6,074 nucleotides of DNA from Tardiphaga sp. (GTDB taxonomy: Bacteria; Pseudomonadota; Alphaproteobacteria; Rhizobiales; Xanthobacteraceae), in the NCBI GenBank assembly GCA_028290325.1, contig JAQGJY010000265.1, forward strand, positions 1 to 6,074, in the 5' to 3' direction. The position numbers and the translations under genes are program-made. Of the stretch, positions 1 through 5,468 are shown one piece after another; positions within the stretch are counted from its first letter, which is position 1; the number at the start of each line of letters is the position of its first letter. The notes beneath the pieces were generated by a model. That model saw only the letters and a program-made list of their open reading frames with translations, had not been told where the DNA came from and did not search any database.

Positions 1-45
1 GGATTGTCCCCAACGATGCGACGTGGCGGTGAGGCTCATGCGGGT

Positions 46-75
46 TTGCCGTGCGACCGGACCGAAGGCTATGTT
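46..75 (+). promoter_or_regulatory. Putative sigma-70-type promoter of the tRNA-Arg gene
   Basis: A TTGCCG -35-like hexamer (46-51) is followed after 18 bases by TATGTT (70-75), inside CTATGTT, which resembles the CTATAT-type -10 of alphaproteobacterial housekeeping promoters. Transcription would start near 82, leaving a leader of about 20 nt before the mature tRNA 5' end at 104. The match is by eye only, and the -35 is not the TTGAC form. No gene is visible in bases 1-103; the short frame there overlaps the tRNA and has no coding character. Confidence 0.45.
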
Positions 76-103
76 AGGAAAAGCAACGGCACTGTGCCGG
101 GAC

Positions 104-180
104 GGTCCCATAGCTCAACTGGATAGAGTAACGGATTTCTACTCCGTGGGTTGCAGGTTCGAATCCTGCTGGGATCGCCA
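104..180 (+). tRNA. tRNA-Arg (anticodon UCU)
   Basis: This is a complete cloverleaf of 77 nt including an encoded CCA (178-180). The acceptor stem GGTCCCA (104-110) pairs with TGGGATC (170-176) with one G-U wobble, and G177 is the discriminator base. The D stem is GCTC (113-116) with GAGT (126-129). The anticodon stem ACGGA (131-135) pairs perfectly with TCCGT (143-147) around the loop TTTCTAC, placing the anticodon TCT at 138-140, which reads AGA and probably AGG arginine codons. The T stem GCAGG/CCTGC (153-157 and 165-169) encloses a canonical TTCGAAT loop. AGA and AGG are rare codons in GC-rich genomes, so this is probably a minor Arg tRNA. tRNA 3' ends often serve as integration sites, but no integrase and no second copy of the 3' end is present in this window. 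Confidence 0.98.
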
Positions 181-211
181 TTCTATCCGCCATTCGGCGA
201 GATATTTCTCA

Positions 212-238
212 TTGCCGACGCCGTGGACCTGCTATACC
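212..238 (+). promoter_or_regulatory. Possible promoter of the DUF6481 gene
   Basis: TTGCCG (212-217) is followed after 15 bases by TATACC (233-238), about 40 bp before the start codon at 279. The -35 hexamer is the same as the one proposed ahead of the tRNA gene. The spacing is short for a sigma-70 promoter, so this is only a candidate. The gene could instead be read through from the tRNA promoter, since only a weak 4-bp hairpin (188-199) without a long T-run separates them. Confidence 0.3.
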
Positions 239-278
239 GCGCGCTATTGAAAATCCGAGCACAAGGCCCAGAGACGAG

Positions 279-623
279 ATGAGTGGATTCAAGGAACCGA
301 GCTTCGCCGATCGGCAGAAGGCCGCGATGGAAGCTCGGAAGAATATTCTGAACAAGTTCAAGGCACAGCCCGGCCCGGACGATCCGGCCGTGATGGCGCG
401 TGCCGCCGAGCGCGAGGCGCAGGCGATCGCCCGCGGCAAGGCGAAGGAAGAACGCGACGTCGCGAAGGCCGAGCTGAAGCGTCTGGAAGAAGAAGAAGCC
501 GTTGCTGCGGCCGCCGCCGCCGCGCGTGAGGCCAAAGAAGCCGCCGCGCGCGAAGTGGCGCTCGAGGCCGAACGCAAGGCCGCCCGCGATGCGCGTTACG
601 CCGCTCGCAAGAAGCGCAGATAA
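279..623 (+). CDS. DUF6481 family protein, small charged coiled-coil-like protein
   Basis: The 114-residue protein begins MSGFKEPSFADRQKAAMEAR, which I recognise as the conserved start of the DUF6481 family, found widely in Hyphomicrobiales and of unknown function. After this head, residues 35-110 are almost entirely Ala, Glu, Lys and Arg with heptad-like spacing and an alanine run at about 75-82, suggesting one long helix or coiled coil. The C-terminus is strongly basic (ARYAARKKRR), compatible with nucleic-acid or ribosome contact, but that is inference. There is no signal peptide or membrane segment, so it is probably cytoplasmic. The ATG at 279 follows a weak purine-rich GAGACGAG, and no other start would keep the conserved N-terminus. 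The gene stands alone between the tRNA and the convergent qor. Long frames on the opposite strand here are shadows of the GC-rich codons. Confidence 0.85.
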   Translation: MSGFKEPSFADRQKAAMEARKNILNKFKAQPGPDDPAVMARAAEREAQAIARGKAKEERDVAKAELKRLEEEEAVAAAAAAAREAKEAAAREVALEAERKAARDARYAARKKRR

Positions 624-626
624 CGC

Positions 627-648
627 GCCGAGCAGCCCTGCTCGCGGC
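627..648 (+). terminator. GC-rich hairpin after DUF6481 gene, possible terminator
   Basis: Starting four bases after the DUF6481 stop codon, GCCGAGCAG (627-635) can pair with CTGCTCG (638-644) and, past a bulged C, with GGC (646-648). With the innermost pair open this leaves a tetraloop. No T-run follows, so it is not a canonical intrinsic terminator; it could act as a 3'-end stabiliser or a Rho-assisted stop. The rest of the 174-bp convergent gap to the qor stop (624-797) holds no gene. It does hold a second hairpin, CCGGCC/GGCCGG at 764-777, suitably placed to follow qor on the minus strand but also lacking a T-run. Confidence 0.3.
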
Positions 649-797
649 TGTCCACCCTGCGAGCATGCGGGGTGATTCGGATATGCCGCGGCGTTGGCGA
701 TGAGCCGTGGAGTTGCGAAATACGGCCCCCGCACGCGCGTCAGTTCGCGCACGCGCCATCAGCCCGGCCGAGGCCGGCACGGCCAGCTTGCGGCGTT

Positions 798-1772
798 TTA
801 CGGCCGCAGGATCGACGCGCCGGTCGTAAGACGGCCCTCGAGATCGCGATGCGCCTTGCCGGCATCCTTCAGCGCGTAAGCATGATTGATCGGGACATGC
901 AGTTTGCCGTCAATCACGGCTGAGAACAACGTGTCCGCGCCCTCGAGCAATTCCTTGCGGGTGCCAACGTAATCGTTGAGCTTCGGCCGCGTCGCGAACA
1001 ATGAGCCGTGATTGTTGAGTTCGGTCAGCGCGAACGGGGGGACGGGCCCCGACGCATTGCCGAACGATACGAACAGTCCGCGCGGCTTGATGCAGGCGAG
1101 CGAGCCCGGGAACGTCGTTTTTCCGACGCCGTCATAGACCACGTCGCAGAGTTCGTTGCGGCTGATCTGCTTGACCCGCGCGACAAAATCTTCCTCGGCA
1201 TAGTTGATGACGTGATCACAGCCGTTGGCGAGCGCGAGGTCGGCCTTGGCCTGGGTGCTGACGGTGCCGATGACATGGGCGCCGAGCGCCTTCGCCCATT
1301 GGCAGGCCAGCAGGCCGATGCCGCCGGCCGCGGCATGGATCAGCACGCGATGGCCAGGCTCGACCTTGAACGTCTTATGCAGCAGATACCAGACCGTGAG
1401 GCCTTTCAGCATCAGCACCGCGCCCTGCTCGTCGGTGATGCGATCCGGCAGTTTGACGAGCTTCTCGGCGGGAATGTTGCGCTCGGTCGCATAGGCGCCG
1501 AGGTTGAAATAATACGCCACGCGGTCGCCGGGATGAAAATGGGTGACGCCCGGTCCGACCGAGACGACCTCGCCGGCTGCCTCGTTGCCGCAGATGAACG
1601 GCATCGTCGGAGCCTTGTAGAGGCCGGTGCGGAAATAGACGTCGATGAAGTTCAGCCCGATGGCGTTCTGCTTGATGCGAACCTCGCCGGCCGCCGGCGG
1701 CGGCAGTTCGATCGTTTCATAGACCATGGCGTCGGGGCCGCCGACCTGATGCACGCGCACGGCTTTGATCAT
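798..1772 (-). CDS. qor: NADPH:quinone oxidoreductase (QOR, zeta-crystallin-like MDR family)
   Basis: The 324-residue protein matches the E. coli Qor family (about 327 aa) along its whole length. It uses NADPH to reduce quinones, in many members by one electron, and is regarded as a cytosolic detoxification or redox-balance enzyme. The N-terminal GroES-like catalytic fold contains NFIDVYFRTGLY (residues 41-52), typical of QORs, and GNEAAGEVV with GPGVTHFHPGDRVAY (62-87). The Rossmann domain carries AAAGGIGLLACQWAKALGA (147-165), the NADPH-binding loop of this family, followed by a VINY...DVVYDGVG segment and SFGNASG. The cysteine and histidine zinc ligands of alcohol dehydrogenases are absent, as expected for QORs. 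The ATG at 1770-1772 has a strong AAGGAG ribosome site (1779-1784) six bases upstream. The gene follows pcs on the same strand after 174 bp and converges on the DUF6481 gene. Confidence 0.93.
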   Translation of the reverse strand: MIKAVRVHQVGGPDAMVYETIELPPPAAGEVRIKQNAIGLNFIDVYFRTGLYKAPTMPFICGNEAAGEVVSVGPGVTHFHPGDRVAYYFNLGAYATERNIPAEKLVKLPDRITDEQGAVLMLKGLTVWYLLHKTFKVEPGHRVLIHAAAGGIGLLACQWAKALGAHVIGTVSTQAKADLALANGCDHVINYAEEDFVARVKQISRNELCDVVYDGVGKTTFPGSLACIKPRGLFVSFGNASGPVPPFALTELNNHGSLFATRPKLNDYVGTRKELLEGADTLFSAVIDGKLHVPINHAYALKDAGKAHRDLEGRLTTGASILRP

Positions 1773-1778
1773 TTCGCT

Positions 1779-1784
1779 CTCCTT
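1779..1784 (-). promoter_or_regulatory. Strong Shine-Dalgarno site of qor
   Basis: AAGGAG on the minus strand lies six bases from the qor ATG. It is the clearest ribosome binding site in the window and fixes the qor start. It directly abuts the TGTCAAAAG element described just upstream. Confidence 0.85.
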
Positions 1785-1790
1785 TTGACA

Positions 1791-1833
1791 GCACGATCCG
1801 TCCGACGACCGAAGTCACTTTTGTCAATCGTGC
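1791..1833. repeat. Inverted repeat GCACGAT/ATCGTGC in the qor leader
   Basis: GCACGAT (1791-1797) and its exact complement ATCGTGC (1827-1833) are separated by 29 bases, just ahead of the qor ribosome site. Read on the minus strand, each arm is followed by a similar element: GATTGACAAAAG after the distal arm and CTGTCAAAAGG after the proximal arm. The distal one includes TTGACA (1822-1827), a perfect -35 hexamer, but no -10 hexamer is recognisable 16-18 bp downstream. It could be an operator pair, a leader hairpin or chance. The remainder of the 1773-1946 gap contains no gene. Confidence 0.4.
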
Positions 1834-1946
1834 CTTTTTATTGAAGCTGAGCGAAAGCCATCAAGCCGGGGATGTCAACTCGCACGCGCCGCCGAGCACC
1901 AAAATGCCAGCGCAAGCATTGGTCGTTCGGGCTGGTCAGATTTCGG

Positions 1947-2681
1947 TCATGCGGAGATACGCCGCAACAGACGAAGGATGGCATCCGCGCCGACAAAATA
2001 AACCGCGATGGCGCAGAGCGACAGCGTCACCGCAACCGAGACCTCAAAGTTGGCGTAGAGGGCGAATACGGCCAGCGCCGCCCACAACGCGATCAACGTC
2101 AGCGTCAGCGGCCGCAACCGCTTGGTCCGAAACGGATGGATGACGCGAAACGGGACGAAAGTCAGAACGATCAGGGCCGCGATGCAAAGGCTCGCCAAAC
2201 CCGGCGACGGTTGCAGCAGAAACAGGTAGAAGGCCGCGGCATTCCACAGCGCCGGAAACCCACGGAAGTGGTTGTCCTCGGTTTTCATGCGGCGATCGGC
2301 GAAATAGAGCGCCGACGTCACCACGATGCCAGCTCCCAGCAAGGGCGCCGCGATCGGCAGCAACAGATGGCTCGCGCAAATCGCATAGGCCGGCACGAAC
2401 ACATAGGTCAGAAAATCGACCACCAGGTCGAGCGTGTCGCCCGACCAGTCCGGCTGCAGGCGCGCCACATCCAGATGCCGCGCCAGCGGACCGTCGATCC
2501 CGTCGATGATGAGCGCGATGCCGAGCCAGCCGAACATCGCGGCCCAGTGTTCGCGCACCGCTTCGAGCATCGCCGCGAGCGCCACGCCGGCCCCCAGCGC
2601 GGTGAGGATATGGACGGAAAACGCCGCCGCGCGCGCCTTGCGGGAGGCCGTCGAGGCCTGTTGGTGATCGAGAGGTGTCAT
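1947..2681 (-). CDS. pcs: Phosphatidylcholine synthase (CDP-diacylglycerol--choline O-phosphatidyltransferase)
   Basis: The 244-residue integral membrane enzyme condenses CDP-diacylglycerol with choline, giving phosphatidylcholine and CMP at the inner membrane. This one-step route is found in bacteria that obtain choline from a host or the environment. The CDP-alcohol phosphotransferase signature is complete: D60-G-I-D63-G64-P-L-A67-R68, then G81-DTL-D85-LVV-D89, with all four metal-binding aspartates. The Pcs-type continuation FLTYVFVPAYA follows at once, separating it from PgsA and PssA. About eight hydrophobic segments are visible (for example 20-40, 46-63, 107-127, 162-178, 192-210 and 213-235), and length agrees with Sinorhizobium Pcs (about 241 aa). 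The ATG at 2679-2681 has only a weak upstream GGAC, but no other start preserves the N-terminal region. It is divergent from the UbiH-like gene and may be co-transcribed with qor downstream. Confidence 0.95.
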   Translation of the reverse strand: MTPLDHQQASTASRKARAAAFSVHILTALGAGVALAAMLEAVREHWAAMFGWLGIALIIDGIDGPLARHLDVARLQPDWSGDTLDLVVDFLTYVFVPAYAICASHLLLPIAAPLLGAGIVVTSALYFADRRMKTEDNHFRGFPALWNAAAFYLFLLQPSPGLASLCIAALIVLTFVPFRVIHPFRTKRLRPLTLTLIALWAALAVFALYANFEVSVAVTLSLCAIAVYFVGADAILRLLRRISA

Positions 2682-2778
2682 TTGTCCGACGTGCCTATCA
2701 GAATTCCCCGGGCATTGCCCAGCCGCCGATCATGCACCGCGCTTGAAAAGGCTGCCGGCAAAGGCCAATTATCTCGCC
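2682..2778. promoter_or_regulatory. Divergent intergenic region, pcs / UbiH-like gene
   Basis: These 97 bp must hold the start signals for both pcs (-) and the hydroxylase (+). I see a short GGGC-ATT-GCCC hairpin (2710-2720) and a TTGCCC (2715-2720), but no convincing -35/-10 pair on either strand. The limits depend on taking ATG 2779 as the hydroxylase start. Confidence 0.35.
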
Positions 2779-3972
2779 ATGACCAGCAGTCCCATTCAGA
2801 CTTCCTCCTTTGATGTCGCCGTGATCGGCGGCGGCCCGGCCGGCCTGACCGCCGCGATCGCGCTGGGCTCCGCCGGGGCGCGCACCGCGCTGATCGCCCG
2901 CCGCGCGCCCTATGCCGATAACCGCACCACCGCGTTGCTCGGCGGCTCCGTCGAGTTGCTCGAACGACTGGGTGTCTGGGCGCGCTGCGCTGACCAGTCG
3001 GCGCCGCTCGAAGTGATGCGTCTGGTCGACGACACCAAGCGACTGATCCGCGCGCCCGAGGTGAAATTCCGCGCGGTCGATATCGGCCGCGATGCGTTCG
3101 GCCACAACATCGAAAACCACGTGCTGATGGCGGCGTTGGAAGCCCGCGCCAGCGAGTTGCCGCAGTTGACCCGTTTCGATGCCGATGCCGACGGTGTCAC
3201 GCCGGGCGACGATAGCGTTGCCGTGACAACCCGCACCGGCGAAACCCTCAAAGCGGCGCTGGTCGTCGGCGCGGACGGCCGGCAGTCGCTGTGCCGCGAA
3301 GCCGCGGGCATTGCGGTGACGCAACACCGGCTACCGCAATCGGCGCTGACGTTTACGGTCACGCATTCCCGGCCGCACAAAAACGTCTCGACCGAATTCC
3401 ATACGGCGCAAGGCCCCTGCGTGTTCGTGCCCCTGCCCGGCGATCGTTGCAGCGTGGTCTGGGTCGCGGCGCCGGATGAAGCCGAACGGCTGATGGCGCT
3501 CGACGATGCGGCCCTGTCGGCCGCCGTTGAAACGCAGGCGCATCACATCCTCGGCCGCATGACGGTGCAGCCGGGCCGGCATCTGTTCCCGCTGTCGATC
3601 GAGCGGCCGCAGGCCTTCGCCCGCAATCGCATCGTTCTGGTCGGCGAAGCCGCGCATGTGCTGCCGCCGATCGGCGCGCAAGGCCTCAACATGGGTCTGC
3701 GCGACGCCTCGGATCTGGCTGGCATCGTCGCGTCGGCGGTTGCCGCCGGCGACGACATCGGCGCGCCGGCCGTTCTCGCGCGTTACGCCCGCGCCCGGCG
3801 TGGCGACGTCATGAGCCGGACCGCCGTGATCGATATCGCCAACCGCTCGCTGCTCAGCGATCTGCTGCCGATGCAACTCGCCCGCGCGATCGGGCTGCGA
3901 CTGATCGACGCGATCGGCCCGCTGAAACGACTCGCGATGCGCGAAGGCCTCGCGCCGTCGTGGCGGTCGTAA
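2779..3972 (+). CDS. UbiH/UbiF/COQ6-family FAD-dependent hydroxylase
   Basis: The 397-residue protein belongs to the class A flavin monooxygenases that hydroxylate the aromatic ring of ubiquinone precursors. Its motifs are in order: the dinucleotide site VIGGGPAGLTAA (15-26), R49-TTALLGGS typical of UbiH-like enzymes, the DG motif VVGADGRQS (D166-G167), and the flavin-binding LVGEAAHVLPPIGAQGLNMGLRD (about 287-309). The last holds Glu290 where many relatives have Asp (GDAAH). Which ring position it acts on (UbiH-, UbiF- or UbiL-like) cannot be told from one sequence, so no symbol is given. An in-frame TTG at 2743 would add 12 residues (MKRLPAKANYLA), but it lacks a ribosome site and lies outside the conserved fold, so I chose ATG 2779; AAAGG at 2760-2764 is a distant, weak ribosome site. 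Its stop is three bases from the convergent AEC stop. Confidence 0.92.
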   Translation: MTSSPIQTSSFDVAVIGGGPAGLTAAIALGSAGARTALIARRAPYADNRTTALLGGSVELLERLGVWARCADQSAPLEVMRLVDDTKRLIRAPEVKFRAVDIGRDAFGHNIENHVLMAALEARASELPQLTRFDADADGVTPGDDSVAVTTRTGETLKAALVVGADGRQSLCREAAGIAVTQHRLPQSALTFTVTHSRPHKNVSTEFHTAQGPCVFVPLPGDRCSVVWVAAPDEAERLMALDDAALSAAVETQAHHILGRMTVQPGRHLFPLSIERPQAFARNRIVLVGEAAHVLPPIGAQGLNMGLRDASDLAGIVASAVAAGDDIGAPAVLARYARARRGDVMSRTAVIDIANRSLLSDLLPMQLARAIGLRLIDAIGPLKRLAMREGLAPSWRS

Positions 3973-3975
3973 CGC

Positions 3976-4926
3976 TCAGAACGGCATCTGCCCGGTTTTG
4001 ATGAGCCACATCACGGTGGTCAGCGTCACCACCGACATGAAGGTGCCGAGCAACACCGCGACGGACGCCGGCTCGACCCACGAGTCGTATTGCCGCGCGA
4101 TGATGAAGACGTTCAGCGCCGGCGGCAGCGACGCCATCAGCACCGCCGTCGCCGCCCAGAACGGCGGAAACGGCCCGATCGCCAGCATCAGCCCGACCAC
4201 CAGCAACGGATGCAGGATCAGCTTGATCGCGATGACGCCCGGCACCTCCCAGGGCACGCGCCCGAACGGCCGCAACGCCACGGTGACGCCCAACGTGAAC
4301 AGCGCCACCGGCGCGGCGGCATTTTGCAGAAAGGCCAGCATCCCGTCGATGGCGACCGGCAACTGGACATGCAGCGCGGCGGACAACGCGCCCAGATAGG
4401 CCGCAACGATCAATGGATGCAGCAGGATCTCGCGGGCGACCAGGCCGATCGTCGGCAACAGCGGCCGTCGTTCCGCGCCGGTCAGCGCCATCGACAACGG
4501 CACGATCGAGAACAGAAAAATGCTGTCGAAGCAGAAAATCAACGCCACCGGCACGGCGGCTTTTGGCCCCAACACAGCCAGCGCCAACCCCGGCCCCATA
4601 TAGCCGATATTGCCGTAGCCGCCGGCGAGCGCCGCCATCGTGCCCTGGCGCACCGAGATGCCGCCAATCCAGCGGCCGACCAAACCCGCCAGACAGAATG
4701 CGACCATTGTGCCCAGCGTCGTCGCGACCACGAAAGGCGGATTGTTCAACTCCTCGAACGGCGTCTTCGACATGATGCGGAAGAACAGAGCCGGCAACGA
4801 TACGTAAAGCAGAAAGAAATTCATCCACGCGAGCCCGGATTCCGGGAGCCGCTTCAGCTTGCCGCAGGCGAAGCCGATGAAGATCAGCCCGAAATACGGC
4901 AGCGCCAGATTAAGAATGTCGATCAT
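3976..4926 (-). CDS. AEC family transporter (auxin efflux carrier-like permease)
   Basis: The 316-residue, very hydrophobic protein has the pattern of the AEC family (Mem_trans), secondary carriers with about ten membrane segments arranged as two inverted five-helix halves. Members export or import small carboxylates and related anions; the substrate here cannot be assigned. Visible marks are the N-terminal IDILNLALPYFGLIFIGFACGK, the broken-helix motif GGYGNIGYMGPGLAL (102-116), PLIVAAYLGAL (171-181), and the second-half counterpart SLPPALNVFIIARQYD (266-281). The two broken-helix motifs are where substrate is expected to bind. The frame stays open to an ATG at 5025, but those 33 extra residues are not membrane-like, do not resemble the family N-terminus, and would cover the palindrome at 4988-5010; ATG 4924-4926 is preferred. 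No clear ribosome site is seen. It is divergent from hspQ and convergent with the UbiH-like gene. Confidence 0.92.
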   Translation of the reverse strand: MIDILNLALPYFGLIFIGFACGKLKRLPESGLAWMNFFLLYVSLPALFFRIMSKTPFEELNNPPFVVATTLGTMVAFCLAGLVGRWIGGISVRQGTMAALAGGYGNIGYMGPGLALAVLGPKAAVPVALIFCFDSIFLFSIVPLSMALTGAERRPLLPTIGLVAREILLHPLIVAAYLGALSAALHVQLPVAIDGMLAFLQNAAAPVALFTLGVTVALRPFGRVPWEVPGVIAIKLILHPLLVVGLMLAIGPFPPFWAATAVLMASLPPALNVFIIARQYDSWVEPASVAVLLGTFMSVVTLTTVMWLIKTGQMPF

Positions 4927-4940
4927 AAAGAAGGTGGCTT

Positions 4941-4979
4941 TCTGGACGGAACCAACCGCGTGGTCTGGACGATATCCAG
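4941..4979. repeat. Direct repeat TCTGGACG and short palindrome upstream of the AEC gene
   Basis: TCTGGACG occurs at 4941-4948 and again at 4964-4971, 23 bp apart, about two helical turns. The second copy is part of an inverted repeat, CTGGA-CGATA-TCCAG (4965-4979). Both lie in the leader or promoter zone of the AEC gene on its minus-strand side. They may be regulator sites, but the elements are short. Confidence 0.35.
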
Positions 4980-4987
4980 CCGAGGCC

Positions 4988-5010
4988 GAGGCAAAACGGC
5001 CGTTTGCCTC
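4988..5010. promoter_or_regulatory. Near-perfect palindrome between AEC gene and hspQ, candidate operator
   Basis: The left arm GAGGCAAA-A-CGG (4988-4999) and right arm CCGTTTGCCTC (5000-5010) form a 22-bp palindrome interrupted by a single extra A. It is centred about 47 bp from the hspQ start and 73 bp from the AEC start. No T-run follows on either strand, so it does not look like an intrinsic terminator. Position and symmetry suit a dimeric regulator acting on one or both divergent genes; a structured hspQ leader is an alternative. Confidence 0.55.
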
Positions 5011-5046
5011 TAGCATCGGCCACAATCCTGGTCTATTCGGCTAGAC

Positions 5047-5379
5047 ATGATTAAAGCGCGGACCGCCAAATTCCAGATCGGACAGATCGTGCGCCACCGG
5101 ATTTTCTCGTTCCGGGGCGTGATTTTCGATATCGATCCGGTATTCAACAATACCGAGGAATGGTGGCTGTCGATCCCCGAGGAAGTGCGTCCGCACAAGG
5201 ATCAGCCGTTCTATCATCTGCTCGCCGAGAATTCCGATTCCGAATACGTCGCTTACGTCTCCGAGCAGAATCTGTTGCCGGACGAAAGCGGTGAGCCGAT
5301 CCGGCATTCGCAGGTCGCGGAGATCTTCGTCAAGGACAATGCCGGCGGCTATCGCCAGCGCAATCCATCATTGAATTAG
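5047..5379 (+). CDS. hspQ: Heat shock protein HspQ (YccV-like, hemimethylated-DNA-binding domain)
   Basis: The 110-residue protein matches HspQ (105 aa in E. coli) from end to end. The family signature KFQIGQIVRHRIFSFRGVIFDIDP (8-31) corresponds to KFGIGQQVRH...GVVVDIDP in E. coli, followed by QPFYHLLAEN (53-62, family consensus PWYHV) and EYVAYVSEQNLLPD (66-79). E. coli HspQ promotes turnover of a mutant DnaA and acts as a specificity-enhancing factor for Lon; a similar proteostasis role is inferred here. The YccV-like domain has also been reported to bind hemimethylated DNA. There is no signal peptide, so it is cytosolic. ATG 5047 is the only reasonable start, without an obvious Shine-Dalgarno. 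I could not find a convincing RpoH heat-shock promoter upstream; the palindrome at 4988-5010 may control it. A strong terminator lies 90 bp after the stop. Confidence 0.95.
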   Translation: MIKARTAKFQIGQIVRHRIFSFRGVIFDIDPVFNNTEEWWLSIPEEVRPHKDQPFYHLLAENSDSEYVAYVSEQNLLPDESGEPIRHSQVAEIFVKDNAGGYRQRNPSLN

Positions 5380-5468
5380 TCTCGCGGGTCCATTTCGCGG
5401 ACGCGGCGTGGCCGGCCCGTGTCGCCGTGCGCGCGCTTCGCGTCCCAGTGCACGCGAGGGCACCAACT

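Noticed and set aside
99..109. GGGAC-G-GTCCC inverted repeat overlapping the tRNA 5' end
   Set aside because: A one-base loop cannot form a hairpin without breaking pairs, and the right arm is simply part of the acceptor stem.
170..180. tRNA 3' end as an attachment site of an integrated element
   Set aside because: No repeat of the tRNA 3' end, no integrase and no compositional break are present; downstream genes look like core chromosome.
23..250. Small plus-strand frame spanning the tRNA
   Set aside because: It reads straight through a complete tRNA gene, so it is not a protein-coding gene.
183..780. Several minus-strand frames opposite the DUF6481 gene
   Set aside because: They are composition-driven (Arg/Ala/Ser-rich) and mutually overlapping; the sense frame carries the recognisable family N-terminus.
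1008..1844. Open frame of 278 codons on the plus strand opposite qor
   Set aside because: Shadow of the qor codons; it has no recognisable motif and qor matches its family throughout.
1872..2813. Open frame of 313 codons on the plus strand opposite pcs
   Set aside because: It is a low-complexity Arg/Gln/His translation antisense to a Pcs gene with an intact catalytic motif, and it also runs into the hydroxylase gene.
4090..5013. Open frame of 307 codons on the plus strand opposite the AEC gene
   Set aside because: The translation is full of Arg, Gln, His and Asp with no domain, as expected for the complement of a membrane-protein gene in GC-rich DNA; the minus-strand AEC protein is clearly real.
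5003..5037. Heat-shock (RpoH) or sigma-70 promoter for hspQ using TTGCCT and TCTATT
   Set aside because: The hexamers are 22 bp apart and neither matches the CTTG...TAT heat-shock pattern well, so I do not annotate it.
5381..5458. CTCGCG/CGCGAG inverted repeat around the region after hspQ
   Set aside because: Six-base GC-only arms more than 60 bp apart are expected by chance here, and the real terminator lies just beyond.
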